Shown here piece by piece: positions 1 to 5,735 of a stretch of 11,161 nucleotides of DNA. The DNA is taken from the NCBI GenBank assembly GCA_016218485.1, contig JACRDY010000052.1, forward strand, positions 1-11,161, in the 5' to 3' direction. The notes under the pieces were generated by a model. It did not search any database. It saw only the letters and a list, made by a program, of their open reading frames with translations, and was not told the DNA's origin. The stretch comes from Candidatus Falkowiibacteriota bacterium. GTDB taxonomy: Bacteria > Patescibacteriota > Patescibacteriia > JACRDY01. Positions within the stretch are counted from its first letter, which is position 1. Each line of letters begins with the position of its first letter. A program made the translations under genes and the position numbers.

Positions 1-13
1 ACGGGGGCGGGGG

Positions 14-96
14 TATTTAGTCCCTAGTCCTTAGCGTATAGTTTTAGCGTGAAAGCCTTCACTAAGTACTAGGGACTAAGGACTAGGGACTAAATA
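14..96. repeat. Inverted repeat built from GGACTAA-type heptamers
   Basis: Arms 14-34 and 76-96 are perfect 21-bp reverse complements around a 41-nt loop. The loop holds a smaller hairpin, GTGAA-AGCC-TTCAC, at 49-62. The right side is a heptamer array in phase: GTACTAG, GGACTAA, GGACTAG, GGACTAA at 66-93. It lies just beyond the 3' end of the antiporter gene. Read on the minus strand, no U-run follows the hairpin, so it is a repeat element and not a clear intrinsic terminator. Confidence 0.85.
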
Positions 97-129
97 ATAG
101 AGTTTTCCAGCCTCGGCGATAGTTGAACG

Positions 130-1839
130 CTAGTCAGTGATGACGCGGTATTGCGTCACTGGCTCTAGCGTCAGCTCGGCCGCTTGCTCGAGTTTGAGCT
201 GATTCAAGTATCGTTTGGAGAGCGTTTTTTTGTTCAGTATTTGGCCGAGGAATTCGCCGCCCAAGAGGTGCGGCAGCACGATGTAGTCGGCGCCGGCGGC
301 ATAGAGATCGTGGAGGTGTTTGGTGTGGTAGAGGTTGCAGATAATGGTGGCTTTAGGGTTGACCTTTTTCAGATACTCAAGCAGCGTTATTTGGTCGTTG
401 TATTCGGGGATGGTGGAGATGATGAGGCGCGCTTTATGCAGCGGCAGCTCGGCCAAAAAGTCTACGTCAGAGGCATCGCCGAAGAACGCGGGCAGGTGGC
501 GCGCGCGCAGTTTTTCAATGGCGCTGACGCTGTAGTCAACGACCCCGAAGTTCAGTTTGGCGCGGAGGAGATTTTGGCAGACTTTCCAGCCCATGCGGTG
601 GTAGCCAAAAATCCAGATGGGATAGTTGAGCGGTTTTTCCCGCAGCTCCACCTGCGCGTCTCGGCCGAGCAGGCGGTCAGCCCGCGGTTTGCATAGACGG
701 TAGAGCTTGTCATTATAGAGAATAAGGTAGGAGGAGACACAGATAGTGGTCAGCGCCACGAAGGTGAAGATGGCCACCTCGCGCTGGCTGACCGCCTTGA
801 GTGTTTCTCCCATGAACAGCAAAATGAAGCCGAATTCGCTGACTTGCGCCGCCGTCAGGCCAATCAGGAAACTATTCCGCCGGGTGAAACCAAGCCAGCG
901 GTAGAGCCAGAAAAGGATCAGCGGGTTGCCAATGAGGATGAAGGCCGAGAGGATGATGCCGGGCCAGAGAACAGTCTGCAGGCCGGTCAGGCTGATTTGG
1001 CTGCCCAAGATGATGAAAAAGAGAATAATGAAAAAGTCGCGGAGCGGTTTGATACGGCTGACGATTTCGTAGTGGTGGGTAGAGGAGCTTAAGGGAATGC
1101 CGGCTAGCACCGCGCCGATTTCCCAGGGGAAGCCCACCCAGCGCATGATGCTGGCCACGCCCAAGCACCAGGCGACGGTAAAGACAAAGAGGAATTCTCC
1201 CGAGGTGCCGATTTTTTTGAGCAGCGGGGGCAGGGCGAAACGGGTCACCAGGGCGAGGCTGACTCCCACCAGTACGACTTTGAGCGCCAGCTGGAAGAAC
1301 CGGGCGCCCAGATCCGGGCCCAGGTGTGAGAACAGCGGCAGGAACATCAGGAGCATGATGGCGATCAGGTCTTGGACCAAGAGGAGGCCGATGACATGGC
1401 GGCCGTAGACCGACTGGGTGTCGCTCTTCTCGCTCAAGAGCTTGATAATAATAATGGTGCTGGAAAAAGTGAGGGCGATGGCTAAATACAGCGCCGACAC
1501 CGCGCTGAAATCTAAGAGCGTCAAGAGGAGCCAGCCGATGGTGACGGTAAAGACCAGCTGGCCGATGCCGGTGATGACGGCCACCCGGCCGATGGTGCGC
1601 AGGTATGACAGGTTGAGCCCGAGGCCGACGGCAAACAGGAGCAGGATAACCCCGAGGTGGGCAAAGGTCTGGAAAAAGTCATTGTAATTTTCCACCAGGT
1701 TGAGGATCAGCGGGCCGACAATGATGCCGGTCAGGAGGTAGGCGATAATCATGGGCTGACGCAGCAGATGTAAAAAAAACGCCAAGATGATGACGAGAGC
1801 AAAGATAGCGCTGATGGTGAAGAGGAGCTGATCAATCAT
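130..1839 (-). CDS. Kef-type monovalent cation:proton antiporter (CPA2) with RCK/TrkA-N domain
   Basis: Inner-membrane antiporter of the CPA2 (KefB/KefC, GerN) family, expected to exchange K+ or Na+ for H+ under control of a cytosolic nucleotide-binding domain. Counting from ATG 1839 (569 aa), about 12 hydrophobic segments fill residues 1-380. The family QD pair is at about 156-157 in LLLVQDLIAI and the SEFGF motif at about 334-338. A TrkA-N/RCK Rossmann domain follows from about 408; its glycine loop reads GYHRMG, so the usual middle Gly is His, and an acidic VVDY follows. The frame stays open to a TTG at 1881. ATG 1839 is preferred because MIDQLLFTIS is where the first family helix begins; neither start has a clear Shine-Dalgarno. 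It lies 72 nt downstream of corA in the same direction, so cotranscription is plausible. The ion cannot be read from sequence. Confidence 0.93.
   Translation of the reverse strand: MIDQLLFTISAIFALVIILAFFLHLLRQPMIIAYLLTGIIVGPLILNLVENYNDFFQTFAHLGVILLLFAVGLGLNLSYLRTIGRVAVITGIGQLVFTVTIGWLLLTLLDFSAVSALYLAIALTFSSTIIIIKLLSEKSDTQSVYGRHVIGLLLVQDLIAIMLLMFLPLFSHLGPDLGARFFQLALKVVLVGVSLALVTRFALPPLLKKIGTSGEFLFVFTVAWCLGVASIMRWVGFPWEIGAVLAGIPLSSSTHHYEIVSRIKPLRDFFIILFFIILGSQISLTGLQTVLWPGIILSAFILIGNPLILFWLYRWLGFTRRNSFLIGLTAAQVSEFGFILLFMGETLKAVSQREVAIFTFVALTTICVSSYLILYNDKLYRLCKPRADRLLGRDAQVELREKPLNYPIWIFGYHRMGWKVCQNLLRAKLNFGVVDYSVSAIEKLRARHLPAFFGDASDVDFLAELPLHKARLIISTIPEYNDQITLLEYLKKVNPKATIICNLYHTKHLHDLYAAGADYIVLPHLLGGEFLGQILNKKTLSKRYLNQLKLEQAAELTLEPVTQYRVITD
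135..161. repeat. Small palindrome at the 3' end of the antiporter coding region
   Basis: TGACGC (141-146) and GCGTCA (153-158) form a 6-bp stem around GGTATT, extended by CAG/CTG (135-137/159-161) with a 3-nt bulge. It encodes the last residues of the antiporter. It resembles the GAGACGC..GCGTCTC palindromes in rpsP but is too short to assign to that family. Confidence 0.45.
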
Positions 1840-1892
1840 GTCAGAGGTGATTATGGTGATTGACCACCTGAACGATGGCAATGCACCTGTAG

Positions 1893-1912
1893 GGACAACC
1901 CTAGGGTTGTCC
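1893..1912. repeat. 20-bp perfect palindrome overlapping the corA stop codon
   Basis: GGACAACCCT (1893-1902) is followed directly by its reverse complement AGGGTTGTCC (1903-1912). The flanking TGTAGG on the left fits the interspersed type GTAGGGACAACCC..GGGTTGTCCCTAC. The last base overlaps the first base of the minus-strand stop triplet of corA (1912-1914), so the element forms the corA-antiporter junction. No U-run follows, so terminator function is doubtful. Confidence 0.75.
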
Positions 1913-2943
1913 TAGAACCAACGTTTCTTTCTGAAAAAATAAATCATGCCGAGCGTTATCACGAGCATTATGGCCAGCACCAGAGGGTAGCCGAGCGGCC
2001 AGGCCAGCTCGGGCATGTAGCGAAAATTCATGCCGTAGAGTCCGACAATGAAGGTCAGCGGGATGAAGATGGTGGAGATGATGGTCAGAACTTTCATTAC
2101 CTCATTGAGCCGGTTGCTGCTGCTGGAGAGGTAGATATCCAGCATGCCGGAGATCATATCACGGTAGGTTTCAATGGTATCAATGATTTGGACGGCGTGG
2201 TTGTAGGCGTCACGGAGGTAGACGGCGGTGCTGGCCTTGATCAGGCGCGAGTCGGCCCGTTCCAGAAAACCAATAACTTCCCGCATTGGCCAGGCTGATT
2301 TACGCAGGTAGATGATTTCGCGCTTGAGGCGGCGTAGCGCGTTGAGCGTGGCGGGGTCGGGATTTTTAACCAGACTTTCTTCCAGCCCCTCTATTTTCTC
2401 GCCAAAACTCTCCAGCGCCACGAAGTAGTGGTCGGTCACGGCGTCAATGATGGAGTACATCAGGTAGTCAGACCCGAGCCGACGCAGCCGGTGCTGGTTA
2501 TTCTCCAGACGCGTCCGGATGGGATCCAGGACGTCGCCGGCTCGGCCCTCTTGGTAGGAGAGCAGCAGGTGGGGAAAGAGGATTAGGCTGATTTTTTCCG
2601 GGACCATAGTCTGGCGCGTACGGTCATAGCGGATCATGGTGAGGACCAGGTAGATACAGTCATCGTAGTCTTCGGCTTTGGGCCGCTGCTGTCCCTGGTG
2701 CAGATCGTCCAGAATCAGCGGGTGCAGCTCAAAAATTTTGCCAATGTCTTCAATCAGCGTGCTGGCACGGCTGCTGTCAATGTCAATCCAGGTGACGGTA
2801 TTGGCTTTTTTCTTGGTGGCGCCATAGGCGCGTAGGTCGGTCGGGGTGGTTTTGGTCAGCTGTGTTTCATTGTAATCAAAGACCGTGATGGAGTGGGTGT
2901 GCTGGGACGAGGAGTTGTGGTTGGCCGCGGGGTGGGGAGACAT
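1912..2943 (-). CDS. corA: CorA-family Mg2+/Co2+ transporter
   Basis: CorA channels form pentamers in the inner membrane and admit Mg2+ and other divalent ions, gated by cytoplasmic metal sites. From ATG 2943 the product is 343 aa, normal for the family. It has a long soluble N-terminal alpha/beta and helical funnel region (about 1-280), then two C-terminal transmembrane helices. The first ends in the diagnostic YGMNF, with GMN at about 304-306, followed by the external MPE loop (MPELAWPLGY) and a second helix with a basic C-terminus (FFRKKRWF). The frame is open upstream to 2988, but an extended -10 box lies inside that extension (2962-2970), so 2943 is the better start. No Shine-Dalgarno is present. 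It is probably the first gene of a pair with the antiporter. Confidence 0.96.
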   Translation of the reverse strand: MSPHPAANHNSSSQHTHSITVFDYNETQLTKTTPTDLRAYGATKKKANTVTWIDIDSSRASTLIEDIGKIFELHPLILDDLHQGQQRPKAEDYDDCIYLVLTMIRYDRTRQTMVPEKISLILFPHLLLSYQEGRAGDVLDPIRTRLENNQHRLRRLGSDYLMYSIIDAVTDHYFVALESFGEKIEGLEESLVKNPDPATLNALRRLKREIIYLRKSAWPMREVIGFLERADSRLIKASTAVYLRDAYNHAVQIIDTIETYRDMISGMLDIYLSSSSNRLNEVMKVLTIISTIFIPLTFIVGLYGMNFRYMPELAWPLGYPLVLAIMLVITLGMIYFFRKKRWF

Positions 2944-2961
2944 AGGAGCATGGTTGAGTAT

Positions 2962-2970
2962 AGTATACCA
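2962..2970 (-). promoter_or_regulatory. Extended -10 promoter of corA
   Basis: The minus strand reads TGG-TATACT (TATACT at 2967-2962), an extended -10 with 5 of 6 consensus bases. A weak TTGGGA lies 15 nt upstream, inside the neighbouring repeat. Transcription would start near 2955, about 12 nt before ATG 2943, giving a near-leaderless mRNA. Confidence 0.55.
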
Positions 2971-2979
2971 TAAAAGTTT

Positions 2980-3085
2980 AAATCCCAAGCCCCAAGTTCA
3001 AAATCCAAAGTTCAAATCAATGCCAAATGACAAAGTTCAAAAAATACCAACGTTGAACATTTTGAACTTTTGGGTATTGGGAATT
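2980..3085. repeat. Heptamer array with diverged inverted partner
   Basis: From 2981 the sequence falls into successive 7-nt units AATCCCA, AGCCCCA, AGTTCAA, AATCCAA, AGTTCAA, then decays through ATCAATG/CCAAATG-like units to about 3041. The right flank is inverted: AAGTTCAAAAT (2994-3004) is exactly matched by ATTTTGAACTT (3059-3069), with CCCAA/TTGGG pairings outside. It fills the corA-upstream gap and adjoins the corA promoter. Confidence 0.8.
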
Positions 3086-3100
3086 GCTTGCCCGTAGCGG

Positions 3101-3137
3101 TTTTTATAAAAGAAGCGGCGGGGCGCGGGCCCCGCCG
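3101..3137 (-). terminator. Intrinsic terminator of the 190-aa gene
   Basis: CGGCGGGGC (3116-3124) pairs with GCCCCGCCG (3129-3137) around a 4-nt loop. Read on the minus strand the 9-bp GC stem is followed by CTTCTTTTAT, a U-rich tail. It lies 58 nt after the stop codon of the gene at 3195-3767. Confidence 0.75.
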
Positions 3138-3194
3138 TCGGTATGAGTCAGCATGTGGTTCAGGAGAGAGTAGTGCCTCATCCCCCTGTTGGGT

Positions 3195-3767
3195 TCAGGA
3201 TGTTGACCCAGGGCCACGCACCGCTTTGAGGCCGAGGTTCATCCCTGTCGCGGGGTCGTCATTTTCAAACGCCGCTGCGGCCCCGCGGAGGTTGGCCGCG
3301 TGTTGGCGCAGGTCATCGCTTTCCCGCCGTAGCAGGTCCAGGAACGCTGCGACCAGCACCAAGCAGAGATTGTCGTGGCTGACCCGCTGGGCGTCTTTGG
3401 CGAAGCCGTAACGCACGGTCCATTCGATCACGTCCCTCCCGGCATCAGATTTGGTAGCTTTCGAGGTCAGTGAGATCTGATTGCCGTTGACATACTGGCT
3501 CTGCAGCCGCCGTAGCAGCGCCCCGACCAGGGCAGGATTGCGATCGTGGATGAATGGCAGCCAGCCCATCCGCCTGCATTCAGCAATGCCGGCCGGGAGT
3601 AGTACCGTCGCCTCATCCAAGAGATTGATGAGATGCTTGTCCCGATCATACGTTTCCGGCCGCACCATGAGCACCCCGGGGATTCCCTCGGTCCGATCCT
3701 CCGGTCCGAAAACGAATTGCAGCAATTCTGGCCGTTGGGCCAGCTCCTTAAGCCACGAAAAACCCAT
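3195..3767 (-). CDS. Hypothetical protein, 190 aa, function unknown
   Basis: I do not recognise this protein. It appears soluble, with no signal peptide or long hydrophobic helix. It begins MGFSWLKELAQRPELLQFVF, has a central helical segment (about 60-90, NPALVGALLRRLQSQYV), a beta-rich stretch (about 95-125), then a hydrophobic helix (NLCLVLVAAFLDLLRR, about 135-150) and an Ala-rich helical part before a disordered Gly/Pro/Ser end. There is a single Cys pair (AECRR and DNLCL) with no CxxC. It is well supported as a gene by promoter (3805-3833), a perfect AGGAGG 5 nt before the ATG, and a terminator (3101-3137). It is the only gene here with a strong Shine-Dalgarno, and that site is caught in a hairpin. 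It stands alone between repeat elements, so recent acquisition is possible but unproven. Confidence 0.8.
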   Translation of the reverse strand: MGFSWLKELAQRPELLQFVFGPEDRTEGIPGVLMVRPETYDRDKHLINLLDEATVLLPAGIAECRRMGWLPFIHDRNPALVGALLRRLQSQYVNGNQISLTSKATKSDAGRDVIEWTVRYGFAKDAQRVSHDNLCLVLVAAFLDLLRRESDDLRQHAANLRGAAAAFENDDPATGMNLGLKAVRGPGSTS

Positions 3768-3771
3768 CGCG

Positions 3772-3791
3772 TCCTCCTTTTCTTAGGAGGA
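3772..3791 (-). promoter_or_regulatory. Shine-Dalgarno hairpin in the leader of the 190-aa gene
   Basis: On the minus strand TCCTCCT (3791-3785) pairs perfectly with AGGAGGA (3778-3772) around a 6-nt loop AAGAAA. The second arm is the Shine-Dalgarno, ending 4 nt before ATG 3767. The ribosome site would be wholly sequestered when the 7-bp stem forms, which suggests translational control (temperature, ligand, protein or antisense RNA). Confidence 0.7.
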
Positions 3792-3804
3792 TGACTACTC
3801 TTTC

Positions 3805-3833
3805 CTTTTACCTGAAAAAAGGCGGGGAGTCAA
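3805..3833 (-). promoter_or_regulatory. Promoter of the 190-aa gene
   Basis: Minus strand TTGACT (3833-3828) and TAAAAG (3810-3805) are separated by 17 nt. The predicted start near 3798 gives a leader of about 30 nt that contains the Shine-Dalgarno hairpin. Confidence 0.55.
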
Positions 3834-3896
3834 TGGGTGAGGGTCATTGGTGGCGTTGAAGTAGTATGGTTGTTGTCTCGTTAATCAACAGAGCTT

Positions 3897-3989
3897 TTTT
3901 AATCAAGATTTAAGATTTAGGATTAAAGATTTAAGAATAAACTCACCATTCTTAAATCTTTAATCCTAAATCTTAAATCTTGATTAAAA
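3897..3989. repeat. 42-bp perfect inverted repeat of AGATTTA heptamers
   Basis: Arms 3897-3938 and 3948-3989 are perfect 42-bp reverse complements around a 9-nt loop. Each arm is a heptamer array: AGATTTA, AGATTTA, GGATTAA, AGATTTA at 3906-3933. It lies between the divergent promoters of the 190-aa gene and the ZIP gene. As RNA or cruciform it would be very long and AT-rich. The 14-mer CAAGATTTAAGATT (3904-3917) recurs exactly inside smc at 8219-8232. Confidence 0.95.
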
Positions 3990-4022
3990 TAGTTATTTAT
4001 TGCCGCCTCCGACAGGCGAGTT

Positions 4023-4049
4023 TTGATTTTTATTCATTTAGGCTATAAT
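4023..4049 (+). promoter_or_regulatory. Promoter of the ZIP transporter gene
   Basis: A perfect TATAAT -10 lies at 4044-4049, with TTGATT at 4023-4028 (15-nt spacing, 4 of 6). The predicted start near 4056 is only about 6 nt before ATG 4062, so the transcript is near-leaderless. An upstream in-frame TTG at 4023 would put the promoter inside the gene and is rejected. Confidence 0.65.
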
Positions 4050-4061
4050 GAAGGCAATAAT

Positions 4062-4808
4062 ATGACTACGCTCTGGTGGATTATTGCCGGCACCGTCGGT
4101 ATCAGCCTGCTGTCGCTCGTGGGGGCGGCTGTGTTGTTTCTCCGTGAAGCGGTGCTCAAAAAAATTCTTTTGCCGCTAGTGGCGCTGTCGGCCGGGGCGC
4201 TCTTGGGCGGCGCGCTTTTTCACCTGATCCCCGAAGGCATTGTTCAGCTGGGTAATACCTTTGCCATGTGGCTGTGGGTGGCCATCGGTTTTTCTTTTTT
4301 CTTACTCTTGGAGCAGTTCATTTACTGGCATCACTGCCATGTCACGCCGTCTGAACATGAAGACCATAAACATCCGGTGACGTACCTCATTCTCTTGAGT
4401 GACGCGCTCCATAATTTTATGGATGGCCTGGTGCTGGCTGGGGCGTTTTTGGTCAGCGTCAAGCTTGGCTGGGTGACGTTCCTGGTGCTGGCGGCGCACG
4501 AGATCCCCCAGGAGCTGGGCGACTTCGGCGTGCTCCTGCATGGCGGCTGGTCCAAGGGTAAAGCCTTACTCTTCAATTTATTGTCCGGCCTGACCATGGT
4601 ACTGGGGGGCCTCTTGGTGTATTTCCTGTCTGCTACCGTGGAAGAGTCATTCCTCTTGCCGCTGGCGGCTGGCGGTTTTATCTATATCGCGGCTTCTGAC
4701 TTGATCCCGGAGATTAAACACCATAATCAACTGAAGGTGAATATTTTGCATTTTTTGTTTTTCATTCTCGGGGCGGCGCTGATTGTTGGGGTGGGGGTTT
4801 TAGGATAA
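4062..4808 (+). CDS. ZIP-family divalent metal transporter
   Basis: ZIP proteins carry Zn2+, Fe2+ or Mn2+ into the cytoplasm through an eight-helix bundle with a binuclear metal site. The 248-aa product has about eight hydrophobic segments. The helix IV signature is LSDALHNFMDG (H117, N118, D121) and the helix V signature AAHEIPQELGDF (H146, E147, E151), which supply the metal ligands. Between helices III and IV is a short His-rich loop, HHCHVTPSEHEDHKH (about 90-104), a typical cytoplasmic metal-sensing region. ATG 4062 is chosen because it opens the first helix and sits just after the TATAAT box. No transcription terminator follows; a 9-nt tandem repeat and the VKOR gene come next. The preferred ion cannot be told from sequence. 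Confidence 0.94.
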   Translation: MTTLWWIIAGTVGISLLSLVGAAVLFLREAVLKKILLPLVALSAGALLGGALFHLIPEGIVQLGNTFAMWLWVAIGFSFFLLLEQFIYWHHCHVTPSEHEDHKHPVTYLILLSDALHNFMDGLVLAGAFLVSVKLGWVTFLVLAAHEIPQELGDFGVLLHGGWSKGKALLFNLLSGLTMVLGGLLVYFLSATVEESFLLPLAAGGFIYIAASDLIPEIKHHNQLKVNILHFLFFILGAALIVGVGVLG

Positions 4809-4810
4809 GA

Positions 4811-4855
4811 CACAGATTACACAGATAGCACGGATAACACAGATGGCACAGATCG
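4811..4855. repeat. Tandem 9-nt repeat, CACAGATNN x5
   Basis: Five contiguous 9-nt units: CACAGATTA, CACAGATAG, CACGGATAA, CACAGATGG, CACAGATCG. The array starts 2 nt after the ZIP stop codon and ends just before the extended -10 assigned to the VKOR gene. Confidence 0.92.
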
Positions 4856-4872
4856 GGAGTGGTTGGTATACT
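4843..4872 (+). promoter_or_regulatory. Possible extended -10 promoter of the VKOR gene
   Basis: TGG-TATACT lies at 4864-4872 (TATACT at 4867-4872), the same extended -10 as corA on the other strand. ATGGCA, 18 nt upstream at 4843-4848, is a 4-of-6 match to -35 and lies in the tandem repeat. The predicted leader is about 35 nt. Confidence 0.4.
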
Positions 4873-4912
4873 AAATAGTAGCTAATAGTTCAGTGCTCTT
4901 CGCCATATTCAT

Positions 4913-5320
4913 ATGCTATTTCTCATTTTAATATTCGCTGCCGTTGGATTACTCCTGTCGGTTTTTATTTACTGGCGGACATGGCGGGGTCGGCCGCTGC
5001 ACGGTTGGCTGGGCCACGATTGCCAGACGGTGCTCTCCAGCCGGTATCGCCATCTGCTGGGTATACCCAATGAACTGCTGGGCATTCTCTACTATCTCCT
5101 GGTGATTGGCATCGGGGTAGCGCTGTTGAGCGGTATGCCGGTTAATTTCGGTCTGACGCTCGCGCTCTGGCTGGTGATCGTGGCCGCGCTGGCCGCGTTG
5201 TTCGCATTGGCGCTCTTGTATATACAGCTCGTGGTGTTGCAAGAGTGGTGCGAGTATTGTCTTGTCGCAGCACTGGATGCGCTCGCGCTCGGCGTGTTGT
5301 TTGTGTTTTGGTGGTTTTGA
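4913..5320 (+). CDS. VKOR-family membrane thiol oxidoreductase
   Basis: Bacterial VKOR homologues do the job of DsbB: they reoxidise a periplasmic thioredoxin-like protein and pass electrons to quinone. The 135-aa protein has four hydrophobic helices (about 1-20, 52-74, 80-106, 115-134). The active-site CxxC is WCEYC (C113, C116) at the start of the last helix. The first extracytoplasmic loop has C37 in GHDCQTVLSS, followed by the family GIPNELLG (about 50-57). Canonical VKORs have two loop cysteines; here the position expected for the first (residue 31) is Gly, leaving C37 alone. There is no fused thioredoxin domain and no DsbA-like partner in the window. The gene is followed directly by an intrinsic terminator and has no Shine-Dalgarno. 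Confidence 0.88.
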   Translation: MLFLILIFAAVGLLLSVFIYWRTWRGRPLHGWLGHDCQTVLSSRYRHLLGIPNELLGILYYLLVIGIGVALLSGMPVNFGLTLALWLVIVAALAALFALALLYIQLVVLQEWCEYCLVAALDALALGVLFVFWWF

Positions 5321-5338
5321 GACAGTAGGAAAAATATA

Positions 5339-5369
5339 AAATCCCCGGTCGGTGGTGGCGGGGATTTTT
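5339..5369 (+). terminator. Intrinsic terminator after the VKOR gene
   Basis: AAATCCCCG (5339-5347) pairs with CGGGGATTT (5359-5367) around an 11-nt loop and runs into TTTTT (5365-5369). It starts 18 nt after the stop codon. Confidence 0.85.
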
Positions 5370-5477
5370 GGTTTTAAAAAAGCGGATTTTTTTTAATTAT
5401 CCCTATCCACCTCCCACTCCCCCGGGTTATCTTTTGATTAACGCACAATGATTTAAATGAACCAATAATCAACCCAA

Positions 5478-5598
5478 CCGTAGGGGCGACCGGTATTTAT
5501 CCGCCTCGGGCGGACGGTCGCCCAGGATTGATTGGCGACCGCGCATAGACCAAGGGCGGGTATGAATTTCAGGGCGACCGCAAGGGTCGCCCCTACGG
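5478..5598. repeat. Composite nested palindrome, GTAGGGGCGACC type
   Basis: Outer arms CCGTAGGGGCGACC (5478-5491) and GGTCGCCCCTACGG (5585-5598) are perfect 14-bp reverse complements. Two further partners lie inside: GGTCGCCC at 5516-5523, closing over a TCCGCC-TCG-GGCGGA hairpin (5500-5514), and GGGCGACC at 5572-5579, facing the right outer arm. So two smaller palindromes are nested in one. This explains most of the gap between 5370 and 5648; no gene is seen there. Confidence 0.88.
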
Positions 5599-5648
5599 GT
5601 GCGGCGATATTGTCTAGTATTTGAAAGATTAAATATTTCTAAAAAAAG

Positions 5649-5678
5649 AAAAACCGTTCGCCGCGGCGAACGGTTTTT
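5649..5678. terminator. Bidirectional terminator, 30-bp perfect palindrome
   Basis: AAAAACCGTTCGCCG (5649-5663) is followed directly by its exact reverse complement (5664-5678), giving a GC-rich stem flanked by A-run and T-run. It works in either direction and lies 57 nt after the stop of the minus-strand 350-aa gene and downstream of the VKOR gene, between convergent genes. Confidence 0.9.
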
Positions 5679-5735
5679 TCCGGATAGACGGATGAGTGTG
5701 TCCCGATGCCGATCAGCGTAGACCGGTAGTGGCTG

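Noticed and set aside
184..696. 170-aa plus-strand frame opposite the antiporter gene, and similar antisense frames elsewhere
   Set aside because: They are the complementary-strand shadow of genes with clear family motifs and show no motif of their own.
3791..3859. Short plus-strand ORF after AGGAGG at 3785-3790
   Set aside because: AGGAGG touches the ATG with no spacing, and the same bases serve as the anti-Shine-Dalgarno arm for the minus-strand gene.
3897..3989. CRISPR array or transposon ends
   Set aside because: The repeats are contiguous heptamers or a single inverted pair without regular spacers, and no cas gene or transposase is present in the window.
4004..4024. Hairpin CGCCT..AGGCG followed by TTTT as a terminator
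   Set aside because: The stem is only 5 bp, no plus-strand gene ends upstream of it, and the T-run belongs to the ZIP promoter.
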